From Owenia fusiformis (taxonomy: Eukaryota > Annelida > Polychaeta > Sabellida > Oweniidae), in NCBI GenBank assembly GCA_903813345.2, contig CAIIXF020000212.1:1-25000 (forward strand): a stretch of 25,000 bases of DNA, read 5' to 3'. Below the pieces are notes generated by a model, which had not been told where the DNA came from, searched no databases, and saw only the letters and a list, made by a program, of their open reading frames with translations. Numbering within the stretch: position 1 is the first letter of the stretch; each line of letters begins with the position of its first letter. Below, in pieces: positions 1-11,354 of the stretch. The translations under genes were made by a program, and so were the position numbers.

Positions 1-620
1 CAGGGAAGGGTTGTTTTCAGTTTTGAGAATGCTTTACTGAGTACTCTCATTCTTGAGCGTTCTCTGGCGTTTGCCGCGTTCCGTTGTTGAGGAGGTTTCT
101 CAGCATGACAGTGTTTGTTTGAGGTGTTGTCGATGTCCTTTCCTGAACTCTTCCGTCGACTACGCGCCATTGTATCTTTCTCCCAAATGTCGTCTGCTTG
201 GAATTTTTTCACCAAGATGAATGAATGTGTGGTTCAGATGATACACGTTATAGTTGTGACTTCGTTGGTGTTACTGTGATAGTATTGTCATTTACTATCA
301 ACCTAGTAAGGGAGTTGTTCACTGTTGTTAATCAGCCACTTGCCCAGACGACAGAACCGACCTGAAAAACGTGTATGGGTTCTTCGGTCAATTTGTAGTT
401 CTCAAAAACTCATCAAAAGTTGTACTTTGTTGTTAACTTTAAAAAGAAAAATGTTTCTCATAAGTACATTATACATACCTTGAGATTCCCGTGTGGTCGA
501 TCTAACACACAAATATCTGTTGGGATACTTCAGTCGTGTGCCAAGCTGCTATTCGACTCACTAAAACTTATAATGAATGATTGTTGCAGAGAACCAACGA
601 TTTCAAGAAAATAGAGCAAG
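1..620. other. No supported gene; short open frames only
   Basis: The first 250 bases are somewhat richer in G+C than what follows and contain a 48-codon open frame starting with ATG at 133 and ending at 279 on the plus strand. Nothing else supports it as a gene: no splice signal defines it and its product resembles nothing I know. A 64-codon frame at 420-614 begins with a non-ATG codon and looks random. The stretch could hold the edge of a neighbouring gene or an untranslated exon. Confidence 0.3.
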
Positions 621-630
621 AAACAGAGCC

Positions 631-745
631 ATTTGATTGGCCGCTCACACGTGACGCAGTTTCGGCAGCTCTAAGTTTGGGCGTAATAAGATCCCTTGGC
701 TAGTATCATTGTGTAATTATATTAATCTTAAATTAATGAACAAAG
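631..745 (+). promoter_or_regulatory. Possible promoter with a three-codon first exon
   Basis: An inverted CCAAT box (ATTGG, 636-640) and a palindromic E-box CACGTG (648-653, within TCACACGTGAC) lie 80-100 bases before an ATG at 736-738. That ATG is followed by AAC AAA G and a consensus donor GTAAGT at 746-751, so it could be a first coding exon of three codons ending in phase 1. The ATG context is weak, with T at -3, and no TATA box is evident. A single ATG near a GTAAGT can occur by chance in AT-rich DNA. The CCAAT orientation would also suit a minus-strand promoter. Confidence 0.22.
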
Positions 746-759
746 GTAAGTCGGGTTAT

Positions 760-3440
760 GATAAATACGAGTAAAGGTATGCATCATTTCATCAACCGTG
801 GGTGATTTATGACACAATTATGAATCTAAACAAAGTAGGCATATTCTTTACACCTAGACTTTTTGGGATGTTTAACGGAGTCTTTATTCATAACTTTTGA
901 CTGCGTTATTAATTTGGAACCTAACTAATATTTTGACCAGAATACAAACTACATTTTACCCGTTTGTTAAGTTTCATTCCTCTCCAAATGAGCATATTCC
1001 CTAACATCAGTCATTATAATACGCTCAGTTGACAGTATTCTAAACAATATTCGGTTCCCCTTACAGCATAAACTTTTTATAAGTCTTGTTACTTCTCATT
1101 AAAGTTACCCTAGCTTCGATGTGTTCGGTTTGTATATTTTGATAAAACACTAAATTAGCGTTGTTTCCCCGTCTACCAGTGCCTTGCCTCTAAGTTTTCC
1201 TGCATATCGATATGTCTACTTGGTGCGTGCTATCATAGCAGGAAAAACGGCTTTATAAGCTTTTGTTTATAAGTTTTTATATCATTCAACAAGATAATTA
1301 ATAGTACTGAGCGGGTGTTTATAGGCCAGCTATGTTTAGAAGACTTGTGAAAAATAACGGTTCTTAGTACCTTAGAAAATAGGCATCGATGATCTACAGT
1401 GAAGATTCTTGACTTTAAACTACAGAAATCTCAGATGGTCGAGAAAACTCATTTTCAGTTTATCTAAAAGGACGGCCCCGAATATGCTAATCAAATAAAT
1501 GCGTGGCTCAGAATCCTCAAAATTGCAACTACTTATTTGTACTGTGAATAAATAAAGAACTTGAGACTTTGGCAAAAAGATTTTATTTAAAACACGATCG
1601 AATGAATTGTTATTTCAATTCTTATTAATATCAGGGACAGTAAGTAGTGGTGAAAAGTGGGTATCGGCAACATCCGTTTTCTTTGAGAAGGGTGGCTTGG
1701 GGACAAATCTCGTGGGTGTCCCTCATTTTACTGATGTAATAACAGTAAAACAAAGTGACTAGTTCTTGTTGATTGTGTTTATTTTTATAATGAAACATTG
1801 TCGCACTGGTAATGGATTGTAACTACAAGCGTTCCAAGATTTATGGCATGTTATCTCTACTAGGATTTAGAGCTGCTCAGGAATCTGAAATTTGAATCTT
1901 AGATACAAAAAAGTTTCTATGTGAAGTCGAGAACAAAAGACAAAACACCACAACACCAGAAAAATAGCTAATGGTGTGATACATTCATATGCCAAGAATT
2001 GTAATATACTGACACTGATGGTGTTAATTGTTGTCATTTTGAGGTTAAATCCTTAGACCAGCACGCTTCTAGGTGTAAACCTATCTTCATAGTTTACATG
2101 TTCTACGTGCTTACCAGGCATTGGAAGACTCATTTAGTCATCCGAACACGGTTTAATGATCTCCAACATAATACATTTGGATTTGTTTAGCAGTAAGCAC
2201 ACCATGCTAGTCTATCAAACCTGTCAGTCTTACAATTTAAGAACCATCTTCTTTGGTTATCAATTCCTAATAATTGTCTTTGGAATCAATTTGGTGGCCG
2301 GATCCTCATTTATTTGGCCATGTGACGTATCTTTATGGTAATGGCATAGGCTCACAATTAGTTTGAATGAACTTGAAGCATTTCCTGGTTAAAAATGTTT
2401 GAAACAGGCCCATCGTTGAGGGTCTATTGGAAGAAACATTTTGCATAATTTGAGTGGCACACATTTTTGTCTATGATTGATTAAGAAAGCATCATCTATT
2501 GAACACTGGAAGACGTATAGCTATTAACGCAATAAATGATAATGCATTTTTGAAAAACGATGCTGCACTTGAAAAGAACAGAGATCGTCAATGTGGCAGT
2601 TTTTAAAATATATCAGCTGTGGAGTCTCTTCATAAACGTGAGCCGTTTTCCCTGACATCAATGTTCATAAGAGAAATTAGCGGCATTTTACCCCCAACAA
2701 GATACACATTTCCTAAATATTTAGCACAACTAAATGTACGAGGGCAATCAAAGGCTAATTCATCCCCTTAGCGTCAATTCTAGAGCTTTTAATGTAATTT
2801 CACAAGTACGTTGAAGAACGTTCAAAACATCACCTTACACAAAATAAAAGAGCCAACAAAGCAACTAATATAGATTCAAATTGAGACGAAAACAGAATAA
2901 TACGAGATACACAATCAAAAATCATTGCAATTTTTCTAATTTTTTAAGTCGGATTTTCCTTCAGAAAAAGTTCAAAGTGTTAAATATCTATTATCTTTTC
3001 GCAAGGTGCATTTTAGATAGAATGTCAAGTATCTTGAATTTCGTATCCCCGGGAACAAGCCGACTGACCTCAACATTTTGTTTATAATATCTGATAAGGC
3101 GACAAATTATTCCTTAAACAGACTTTACTTTACGACACGTTTCAGTGACACTATTAGTTTCTTTTAACACAAACTGCAATTTTATATTTCTCAAAATAAA
3201 CAGTTGAAGCTGTAGGTTAAGTTTTAAATCTAGTTTACGTATAATGGTGAAATTTACATCTGCAAGTTCAAATAAAACACCCATCCTCTAAGGCATGTAG
3301 AAATGTAAGTGCTTGACTAATTGAGTCCATGGCAGGAACAAGAGGAAAACTCCAAATAGTCTTTCCATCGATTATTCACTTCTGCAATTCAGTCTGACGT
3401 CTGATTATTATCTCTAATGAAAAAATTGAAAATTTTTATT
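760..3440. other. AT-rich non-coding DNA, no gene seen
   Basis: All frames on both strands are densely stopped. The 61-codon frame at 2156-2341 and the 68-codon frame at 2881-3087 have no splice support and non-protein-like composition. Isolated splice-like strings exist, such as CCCCTTACAG ending near 1066 and GTAAGT near 3305, but no open frame pairs with them. I see no terminal repeats. The region is best read as intergenic or as part of a long intron. Confidence 0.5.
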
Positions 3441-3442
3441 GT

Positions 3443-3700
3443 GTGAATGTTTTGATCCCATGTAAACAAGCGACTCCTGCTGCTGAGTCTCAGATAATTG
3501 ATTCTTTTTTTAATTTATATAATAGTTGGGGCGAAAATATAATAAGAGACATTTTAAACGATAACTCAGAGTGTGCCGCAACATTTTTAATATTAATTGT
3601 CATCAGAATTGATTCAGATGAAATCATTCAAATAGATGAGATAGGTTATACGGTCAACAGGATAGTTGATACTATTGAAGTAGTACCATTGAGTTATTGA
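3443..3700 (+). other. 85-codon open frame, probably not a gene
   Basis: This frame starts with GTG rather than ATG and ends with TGA. The predicted peptide is rich in Ile, Asp and Glu in its second half and matches no family I recognise. There is no acceptor in frame upstream and no clear donor inside it, so it does not behave as an internal exon. It is longer than most random frames nearby, which is the only reason to list it. A decayed exon or chance are both possible. Confidence 0.15.
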
Positions 3701-4931
3701 ATATGGTCACTGTCAGTATCCGCATGGGTGTCCATTAAACACCTGGTAGTAAGGTCCGTGAAGATAGAAGCCAGACCATTCTGACAGCCATCTACAAATG
3801 GTCATGATGACAAGAGATAGGCAGAGTAGTACGAACCTTGTCAGTCACTGCTTTCTGTCTATTAAAACTTGATATGAATGAAAATGGTTCAACGAGCCAA
3901 TAAACTGTTCGTTGAACTGTTTAATAGTTGATTACTTCAACGCGTCAGCCTCCCCAAAGGCCCACTCTTTCCCCGGGACTCTTTCCCACATGTACATCCA
4001 TCTACCATTATACCAAAAATTGAAAATGTTAACTTTATTTTTGAGCCATGAATGGTAAATTAAATGTATCTGGTGATATCCACTTGAACCCAAAATCAAT
4101 TTTTAAACACCATCAAAAAATCGCAGCAGGATTCGAATGAAAAAATTGAAAGTCGTGACAAATAGAATTGAAGTCCTTGAAAATGTCAAATTGCCCGGCA
4201 TTTGCCCTCTAATGCAAATTTCGCAGTTTTCCCGATTGTATTTTGAATGTTCAAGTACAAGTAGTTACTGTTGCTGGTATTGTCACGTCGCGTAGTAAAG
4301 AACCTGCTTGTATTGTCCAAGGTTGTTCATACAAAATAAATTCAACATAATATATCTCATTATAAAGTGATGGTTATAAATAGATGGTTAATTTGTTAAT
4401 TAAAATATAATTCAACAGTCGATAAAGCTATACACGATTGTCTTACCTGATAGGTAACCTTTGCTTTGTAGTTAGTTAATTACGGAGATGATCAGTCAGA
4501 GATAATAGAGGCAGACTAAGGTTACTGATGGACACATAGAGCAGGCGTCCCAATATTGTGTGAATCCTGATACAGCGTAGCATTCAACAGCAAAACTAGA
4601 GTTGCATTCAAAAAAGTTCATTTTTTCTAGGTTTTGGGTGGGTGGGTGAGAGCAATAAGGGGTGGTGTAAAGGAGCTATTGAGTAACTTTGGGGATGCTT
4701 GGTAGAATTAATGTGGAGTCAAAACTGTTCACCTCTCTGACATGTGGATCTCTGAGAGGAGAAATGGTTCAAATGGTTGATAGGAAAGGTGTTGACAGCT
4801 CAAACAGAATGTCTTTAAAGGAATCGTTAATACTTTCACAATTGTAACGCATTATTTGACATTAAATAAATACGATGTACAATTATAAAATACAAATATA
4901 TACAAATTTTTTAACAAATACTCTACTGGGT
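3701..4931. other. AT-rich non-coding DNA, no gene seen
   Basis: No open frame of useful length and no convincing splice pair was found. A 14-base string reading ATGAAAAAATTGAA occurs at about 3417 and again at about 4137, but the flanks do not align, so it is not evidence of a repeat family. The right end contains the GTATT target-site copy of the foldback element that follows. Confidence 0.45.
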
Positions 4932-4936
4932 GTATT

Positions 4937-5478
4937 CACAGGTGATCCACTCGATTACGCTGGTTACCGAAACGGTTCGTTTTGGTAACAAAATGTCGGA
5001 ACGTCGAAGGTACGATTTTTCTTTTTTCTTTATTTCACGCGTTGTAGGCAGAATCCCCATGACGTTTTTTCTCACAAACGTGTATCAGTATCATGTGTTT
5101 TAGAAAAAGTTCATGTTTGCGAAAAATAGCTCAGAAGACAACAGAATCGTCGATTTAATTCCTCACTTAAGTTACATAAACGATTTGGGTTAAAAGTGCA
5201 GATCTTAACTGTTTTTCGAAAAACCGTTTATGTACATTGTAACTTAAGTGAAGAATTAAATCGACGATTCTGTTGTCTTCTGAACTATTTGTTCGCACAT
5301 ATGTACATTTTCTTAAACACATGATACTGATACACGTTTGTGTTAAAAAATGTCATGGGAATTCTGCCTACAACGTGTAAAATAAAGAAAAGAGAAAAAT
5401 CGTACCTTCGACGTTCCGACATTTTGTTACCAAAACGAACCGTTTCGGTAACCAGCGTAATCGAGTGGATCACCAGTG
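4937..5478. mobile_element. Foldback MITE with 5-bp target duplication, possibly Transib-like
   Basis: The left arm (about 4937-5182) is nearly the exact reverse complement of the right arm (about 5228-5478), with a loop of about 45 bases near 5190-5225. Roughly the outer 80 bases after the terminal heptamer are identical between arms, and the inner part has scattered mismatches and small indels. The ends read CACAGGTGATCC (left) and, inverted, CACTGGTGATCC (right). They are flanked by GTATT at 4932-4936 and 5479-5483, a perfect 5-bp duplication. No transposase is encoded; the open frames across the arms are palindrome shadows. Ends starting CAC plus a 5-bp duplication are known for the Transib superfamily, the ancestor of RAG1. 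The heptamer is not the usual CACWATG and the duplication is AT-rich, so the superfamily call is tentative. If transcribed, the element would form a hairpin of about 250 bp. Confidence 0.85.
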
Positions 5479-5535
5479 GTATTCGTTTAGTGAACATTTA
5501 AAATAAAGTGTGTTTTAGGTATGTTAGTCTATATA

Positions 5536-6802
5536 CAGGGTGGTCCAAAAAAATTGGAACATTTGATAATTGAACGCAAAACCTTTATTTTTCTTCTAAA
5601 ATGCACCAAACTTTAACTGAGCATAGTTCAGTCACTTATTTATCTGATGTAAAGTTTATGGGTGCAAACAACAAAGTTAATGCATTAAACTAGACAATGT
5701 TTGATATGACCCCTAAACTCCTGAATTACAAGTTGAAGCCTGGTACTCAGTTTTGAAATGATTCATTCACTTTGCTGTTCATTTGATTTTGTCCAAGCCA
5801 TCTTGATTAAAAAATTCAGCTTGAACAAACTACTTATATGTTTGCCTTGGAAGATCAAATATGTGAACACATTCAACATTTTTTACCCAAATTGATGGGT
5901 ATCAAGCATGGTTTGATGGCTATTGTTAGGTGTATTACTGATTGAATATTCTCAAGAAAGAGGCCAGGGCAGTCTGTGGCAGTAATAATACAATGATGAA
6001 CAAAAAAACATAGATAGAAAATATAGCAAAAAACACTGTTTCAAATGGTTGTTTTTTAGCAATTTTTCACTTTTTAGCGTTGTTCTGGAACTGCTCCGCA
6101 TACCCCTCACATCCGTAACCATAACAACCGTAACTTAAACACATTAAGACTATATGTGATGAACATTGGTAGATATATTGTAATATTGTTCCTCTACAAT
6201 CTGTAGCAATTTCATTTCAAAAAACCCAAATTTCTTAAAATAAGAGCATTTGTATCTTTACTTTCTGGACACCCTGTACTTAGAGGTGGTTTTGAATAAA
6301 GCCTTGTAAATAACTGGTCAGTTTCCCCTTAACTGAAAAGTGGAAACAATGATTTTGTCACTTTAGTAGCTGTATGGGTTGTGCAATCACTCACCTCTTA
6401 CATGTTCTTTCTTTCCTACTCTTAAATAAAAATAATGATTTGGGGTATTCTTAAGTTAACAATAACACAATAGTTTTCTAGTAAACCATAGATGTTAATA
6501 CCTCTTGTCAACTAAATATGATTTTATAAAATGTGTATAGCAATCAACATGTTCATTAAAGCGTTGAAATAAAGAAAACTTGAAAAAGTAGTGGCGAAAT
6601 TGACAAGTGTATATTTGAGAAAAGGGGGTCATATCAAACATTGACTAGTTTGATGCTTTAACTTTGTGGCTTGCACCTATAAACTTAACATCAGAGAGAT
6701 AAGTGACCGAACTATGCTCAGTCAAATTTTGGTGCATTTCAGACAAAAATAAAGGTTTTGTGTTCAATTAACAAATGTTCCAATTATTTTTGGACCATCC
6801 TG
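5536..6802. mobile_element. Tc1/mariner-like element, no transposase frame
   Basis: A 179-bp sequence at 5536-5714 recurs inverted at 6624-6802 at roughly 85% identity by eye. The ends read CAGGGTGGTCCAAAAA and CAGGATGGTCCAAAAA, each bordered by a TA dinucleotide (5534-5535 and 6803-6804), the target duplication of the Tc1/mariner superfamily. The total of 1267 bp is typical of an autonomous element, but the roughly 900-bp interior has no open frame over 60 codons on either strand. It is therefore either non-autonomous or strongly decayed. The interior also carries a second mariner-type end (TACAGGGTGTCC, inverted, near 6271-6283) that matches neither terminus. Confidence 0.8.
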
Positions 6803-6804
6803 TA

Positions 6805-8453
6805 TATATGGTCATTAATGGGATATACCGTAGTTATTTTCTTTTATCATAAAGAATTTGCTCAACACCTATATCACATTCCTAAATGATGGGAATAAAA
6901 TTATAAATTGGGAAACACATTTGTTTGAAATATTGGATGGACAACATTGGGCATAAACGATTTAATTTGAACCAGACTGATAATTCAAAATACCATGGAC
7001 CAAGTGAATATCCAAAATCGCTGTTGCTCCTCAAATTAGATCGCAGTTCTTACAATAGTTACCTTTGTCAGATACGTATGTGTACGTGGTGTATACAGTG
7101 AATCAAATCTCTGTCCGCCATTATTGACAACGACTTCTGTAGTAACCGTTGTCGCCTGTCAGGGTATTCAGGTCAGGTGTGTATTACGTAGTAAATTCGA
7201 ATAGAATAATTTCCCGGGACTCATTTGGTTTTGGGGGAAAAACGTTAAAGGGACCTGAACGTTGTCCATAATGTGTTGTTACGTTTTCCCAGAAAATGTT
7301 GCACATATGACAATTCAAACTATCATTACACCCAACCTCCCCCAAAAACTGAAACATTTGCTCTATATTCAGTTAAATTGACATAAATGGTTCTGTTTTA
7401 GAATTTTGCGCTAGACTGAGCAATAAATGCAAATCCAGGGGAAGAATGTTTGAAATAAATACGGTATTTGAACATTTGACATAAGATCCTGGAATTTGAA
7501 ACTTTAAGAAATGACAGCGGAATAATTCAATGTAACTTCGGGACTACACACTGAGGAACTAGCTGGAGTTTAATTGGTGGCACTCGACACCTCAGAAAGT
7601 TCTGAGATAGGCTGGAGTTATCTCAATGGATCAATGCAGCGATTAACGCTACACTTAATCTGCTAATCCTAATGAATTACTACATCTTCCCTTACTATTC
7701 ATTACTCCGCTCTCTGTCCAAAGTTCTACAATTTGAATTACGGGATTGTAGGAATTTTGATGAATGAATGTGTGGTATTATCTGAATTTTAAATTGATAG
7801 TTCTCTGATATGTTGAAATACTACAATTATATCATACGTTTTAAACTATTTTGGGAAGGCATCAACTTGGACGATTAGATCTCTTCGTAGGTCACCTGTG
7901 TGAGCGGCTGTCAGAGATACGTCCTGCCAATGTACCACACGATTTTTCAAGTCTTAAATTCTAATGTAAAGCTAAAGATTTGCCGAATTGATGAAGAAAT
8001 TAGACTGGAATGAGTAAAACTCTTGAAGAAAGTACAATATTTTTGATCATTGACACTCGATATAGTTGAAACCGACAACTAAGATCCGTCTTTAAATTAC
8101 AGGGAACATAATCCAGATATGGTGCTTTTAGCTTTATACATGTGTATTTACACATCCTCAAGCCAAAACAAACTTAATCATTATAGCGCTGGGTCGTATC
8201 AGGGCTGTCCAACCAACGTTTTACCTACACCCACGAGCCTGTTCAATTACCTTCATAGATATTAATGACCCTGTTTTGAAAGAAATGTCAGTCGAAAGTG
8301 GAATTTCATTTTATCATACATATAATAAGTTATTTGGAACGCATTTGTATTAGTTCATTATGTGCTATTATTCTCTTGCAGAAAAGGAAATCAATTTGCA
8401 CTTACGACATTATACAACAACCCTGCATTTTTCTCATAAATTTGTCAATTTAG
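6805..8453. other. Mostly non-coding; one short bidirectionally open stretch
   Basis: No gene can be supported. Around 7845-7960 base composition becomes more coding-like and both strands are open for about 35 codons: a plus-strand frame containing GRHQLGRLDLFVGH and a minus-strand frame containing VVHWQDVSLTAAH. Neither has a convincing splice pair. A good acceptor (ATTCTCTTGCAG) ends near 8381 on the plus strand and is followed by an open frame that overlaps the candidate exon listed next, but no donor fits it. Confidence 0.35.
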
Positions 8454-8548
8454 GAAATTACCCCCTGATATATGGTACAATGGTACATTGACAAAGATAT
8501 TAGGAACAAACTGCAGTGTTGCAGTTTTACCACCCTGTAATATACAAG
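8454..8548 (+). CDS. Candidate internal exon, unknown protein
   Basis: An acceptor-like AATTTAG ends at 8453 and a strong donor AAG|GTAAGA begins at 8549. Between them one frame is open, coding a peptide that includes PPDIWYNGTLTKILG and two cysteines. Entry is in phase 2 and exit in phase 1. The exit phase fits the candidate exon at 9382 and also the phase of the firmer exons further on. No homology is recognised, and a second frame across the same bases is also open, so this is only a candidate. Confidence 0.25.
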
Positions 8549-9119
8549 GTAAGATAAGCAATGCTTGCTATTTAAGTGTAATCAGGAACATTAGGACCAA
8601 AAGAGGGGCTAGGTGTCAAGACATTCTCTTCTATACCTGGTTATTATATCACCATCACAAGGGTTGACATATTGTTATAGTCTCCAACTTTTTGTGTACG
8701 GTGGGGGTTGGTGTTCGGATGTTTGCATGTTAATGCCTTATAATATTATGGATAGCCGATCATGACATGTCAATTTCCAAGATGCACAAATCACAAGTTC
8801 CACTTATACCGAATGATTAGTGAGTATGCCAGTCTACCAATGCTGTCTTGTACTTTTTACTCAATTCATAATATTATTAGACATCACATTTTTCAAAATT
8901 GATGTTATACTTCCACATCAAAAAGAGCTTATCATAACTATGAGTATAATTTTAGTAGAAATTGCTAAAAATATGCTTCAAGTGCGTCAAAGAACTAAAG
9001 GCCGTTTCAAGGTAGTGTGGGGCCAGCTGCGGCCGTCATTAGTTATGAAGAATCTTATGTATATCGGAAGAACACACGTGCTTAATTTTTCTCATGTTGA
9101 AGTGGAAGGATAGAGCTAC

Positions 9120-9230
9120 GAGTCAGCACATAATAAGTGTTTAGTGATAGCGATCAGAAGCGTTTAATTAAAATTGTGATCTTATCGGAGGAAGAACAAG
9201 CGAGCGTTAAGGAGTACGATTGCGAAGATT
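9120..9230 (+). other. Coding-like stretch of uncertain status
   Basis: After an acceptor-like GTGTTTAG, a plus-strand frame of about 30 codons is open and reads like charged protein (including SDSDQKRLIKIVILSEEEQ) before a TGA at about 9228. The preceding 97-codon frame (8820-9113) also has a coding-like end near 8985-9110 but starts with a non-ATG codon and stops without a donor. The two do not join cleanly by any splice pair I can see. They may be a decayed exon pair or untranslated sequence. Confidence 0.15.
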
Positions 9231-9381
9231 GATCGGGCCCATACTATTCATCTGCCCTTATTAGCCACAGACAGAACAGCTATAGTTTTGCAACATGAGG
9301 CTATTGGAAAAATGACCATACATTTGCGAAAATTTCATGTACATTAAAATATAACAAACATCCACTTATTTGTCTTTGCAG

Positions 9382-9626
9382 TAATTCGGTCTTCTTTTGC
9401 TTTCGAAAGCAGCAATAGCACCGCTACTACTTTGGTAAAGACGGTGAAGGAATCTTTGATTCAATATCACGTTATTCCACTCGATCGTACACCGGTCAAC
9501 CTCCCTTCTGAAAATTACCAAATTAATTTTGCTGTGCCAGAATGCTATGTTTCCATACTACTTACTTCTCTGACACCTCCAGCGTGTGAACGTAATGCTG
9601 CAGGGAATGCTATCATGATCAAATGA
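9382..9626 (+). CDS. Candidate exon of the plus-strand orphan gene
   Basis: A good acceptor with a pyrimidine tract (TTTGTCTTTGCAG) ends at 9381. The following frame, entered in phase 1, stays open for about 80 codons to a TGA at 9624. The peptide is Ser/Thr-rich at first, then contains SLIQYHVIPLDRTPVNLP and a Cys-containing stretch; I do not recognise it. A weak donor (AAC|GTAATG near 9591) would leave in phase 1 and match the exon at 11088. Otherwise this would be a terminal exon. No poly(A) signal close downstream is decisive. Confidence 0.3.
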
Positions 9627-10111
9627 TCTAGGATCTTCCCGATAAAAGCGCCAGTTGTGCAGTGATACAACTGAAGATATCTCCGTTATCTATGATATGT
9701 AAAATCGATTAGGCACCGTTTGTATCGGCGGAGAGACTTGTCTGTAAAGTTAATAGTGTATTCTAAAGTTCTAGTCATAATAAACAATGTTGGAAATGTT
9801 ACTTTTACTGAGCTTATTTGGCATTCCATGGACAACAAAGTCCATAGCAAATCTTACAAGAATTAACTCTAAGATTACAGATTGAAAGAGAAACAAGAAA
9901 ATTGCATAATAGTCATTTGAGCCTACAGAGTTCTAGAAAGATATTGAATTTTAAGATTTTGGTGAAGAACCAAACATTTCCATATAATGGTACCAAGTAT
10001 TTAAGTGGAAGTGGAGTTGACCGTTCCCTATCATTTGGGATATGAAAATATCAAACGGGTAATTTACTGCAATATGTTATTTCAAAAAGCTTTTTAAATA
10101 TTTTTCTTGTT

Positions 10112-10309
10112 TTGTGGTTGAGTTTTAAGAACAGCGATGGAGAAACATCGATAGTAGATACGCTTGACGCCTCCCGCACCTATCACGGCCACCTGTCCAC
10201 CATTTGCACCAGAGATCGACAGAACCCGTTCAGCAATTCATTAACTGAAACAACAGTTATTTTTTCTACAATTACTAAGAAAACATGGACCAGCGGTGCG
10301 ACTACGTAA
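10112..10309 (+). other. Possible exon-like open frame
   Basis: A 65-codon frame has codon choice that looks more coding than its surroundings (many C-ending codons around 10160-10230) and begins beside a T-rich tract with several AG candidates. It ends in TAA at 10307. The only donor-like strings inside are poor (GTGCGA, GTAACA). It could belong to the plus-strand gene but cannot be placed in the chain with confidence. The next frame (10380-10592) is hydrophobic and AT-driven and is not supported. Confidence 0.15.
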
Positions 10310-11087
10310 CAAGTCATTTTCCAAAAGATTTATGTGCAAATAATTGATGTGAGGAAACACCTCTTGTTTTAAAGTCCCTTTGATCCGAACCTGTAACTTT
10401 TTTCAACTTCATCCGGTGGTTAAGGTTAATGTTAACGTTAATGAATGGGGATTCCTAAAATTTGCGGAAGTTTTTGGAGATTTTCTCACATACTCTTTCA
10501 TATGTCTCATACTCTTGAACCGCAGGGACTCCTTAATACTTGTTATATCCATGCATCCATACCCTTTGCATTCGTTCGACTTCACTTCTTAAAAGAGAGC
10601 TTCGTCTTCGTAGTTAATAACTAGACTCTACGCGCAAGGATGACATCCCTAAAAACCCTAATCATATATTATAAACTTACGTTTATCATGAGATGGTGTT
10701 ATGACCATGGTCCAACATTATAAAAACCTTAGTCATTCGGGATTACCCAGGCAAAAAGTCAAGGATGTGAGGTGAATTCATGGAGGTTTGTTTCCGTTTC
10801 ATGAGTACACCCCTTCTCAATAGTTAAAAAGTAATGTTACATTATTCTGTATATTCCCAAGTATTGTCAATCCCCAATCGCTGAAATCTTTGAAAATTGG
10901 TATTGACAGTTTGAATTAGTCTCCCGGAATTTGTATGCATGTGTATATCACTTTATTGAATGAATTCAATTAGTCATTTTTGTATTATCTAAAAAGGAAG
11001 AATACAACTGAAAAGTCCTTGTAAATTAACAAAATCAATCACTTCTATGCTTCGTTTGGCATTGCCCTTTGCGTACCCTGGACGCAG

Positions 11088-11354
11088 AATCTAGTCATGC
11101 TATAAACAAAAGACAAAGCTCTCTTTTAATAAACGAAGTTGAACGAATTTGGGATATTTGGCAAATAAGCCCAGATTTTTACGGGCGGATTAAATTACGC
11201 CGTGATGTGACGGAACGCGTGAATGTCCTATCACGTGTAGTCAAAGACGTCGATCGAGCGTCATATTTTAGGTATACTAATCCTGACTCATTTAGAATGA
11301 TGAATAAGATCATTATCACTTCATTATCACATACCCACGTACTTCGATTTACAT
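11088..11354 (+). CDS. Orphan plus-strand gene, internal exon A
   Basis: This frame is open from 11030 to 11398, and the only in-frame acceptor is GGACGCAG ending at 11087. A consensus donor T|GTAAGT at 11355 closes the exon in phase 1. About 88 residues result, with many charged residues and a Trp pair (ERIWDIWQISPDFYGRIKL) followed by a basic, probably helical stretch (RRDVTERVNVLSRVVKDVD). No domain, signal peptide or membrane span is recognised. Exit phase 1 matches exon B, giving Leu at the junction. The acceptor is only moderate, so the exon's left edge is less sure than its right edge. An overlapping minus-strand frame (11179-11382) is a shadow. Upstream exons are uncertain, so the gene is 5' partial here. 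Confidence 0.5.

Noticed and set aside
5285-5497. Minus-strand frame of 70 codons
   Set aside because: It lies in one arm of the foldback element and starts with a non-ATG codon; its openness comes from the palindrome.
10420-10445. Short GTTAAN tandem, telomere-like in look
   Set aside because: Only about four imperfect six-base units; not the TTAGGG-type array expected of telomeric DNA.
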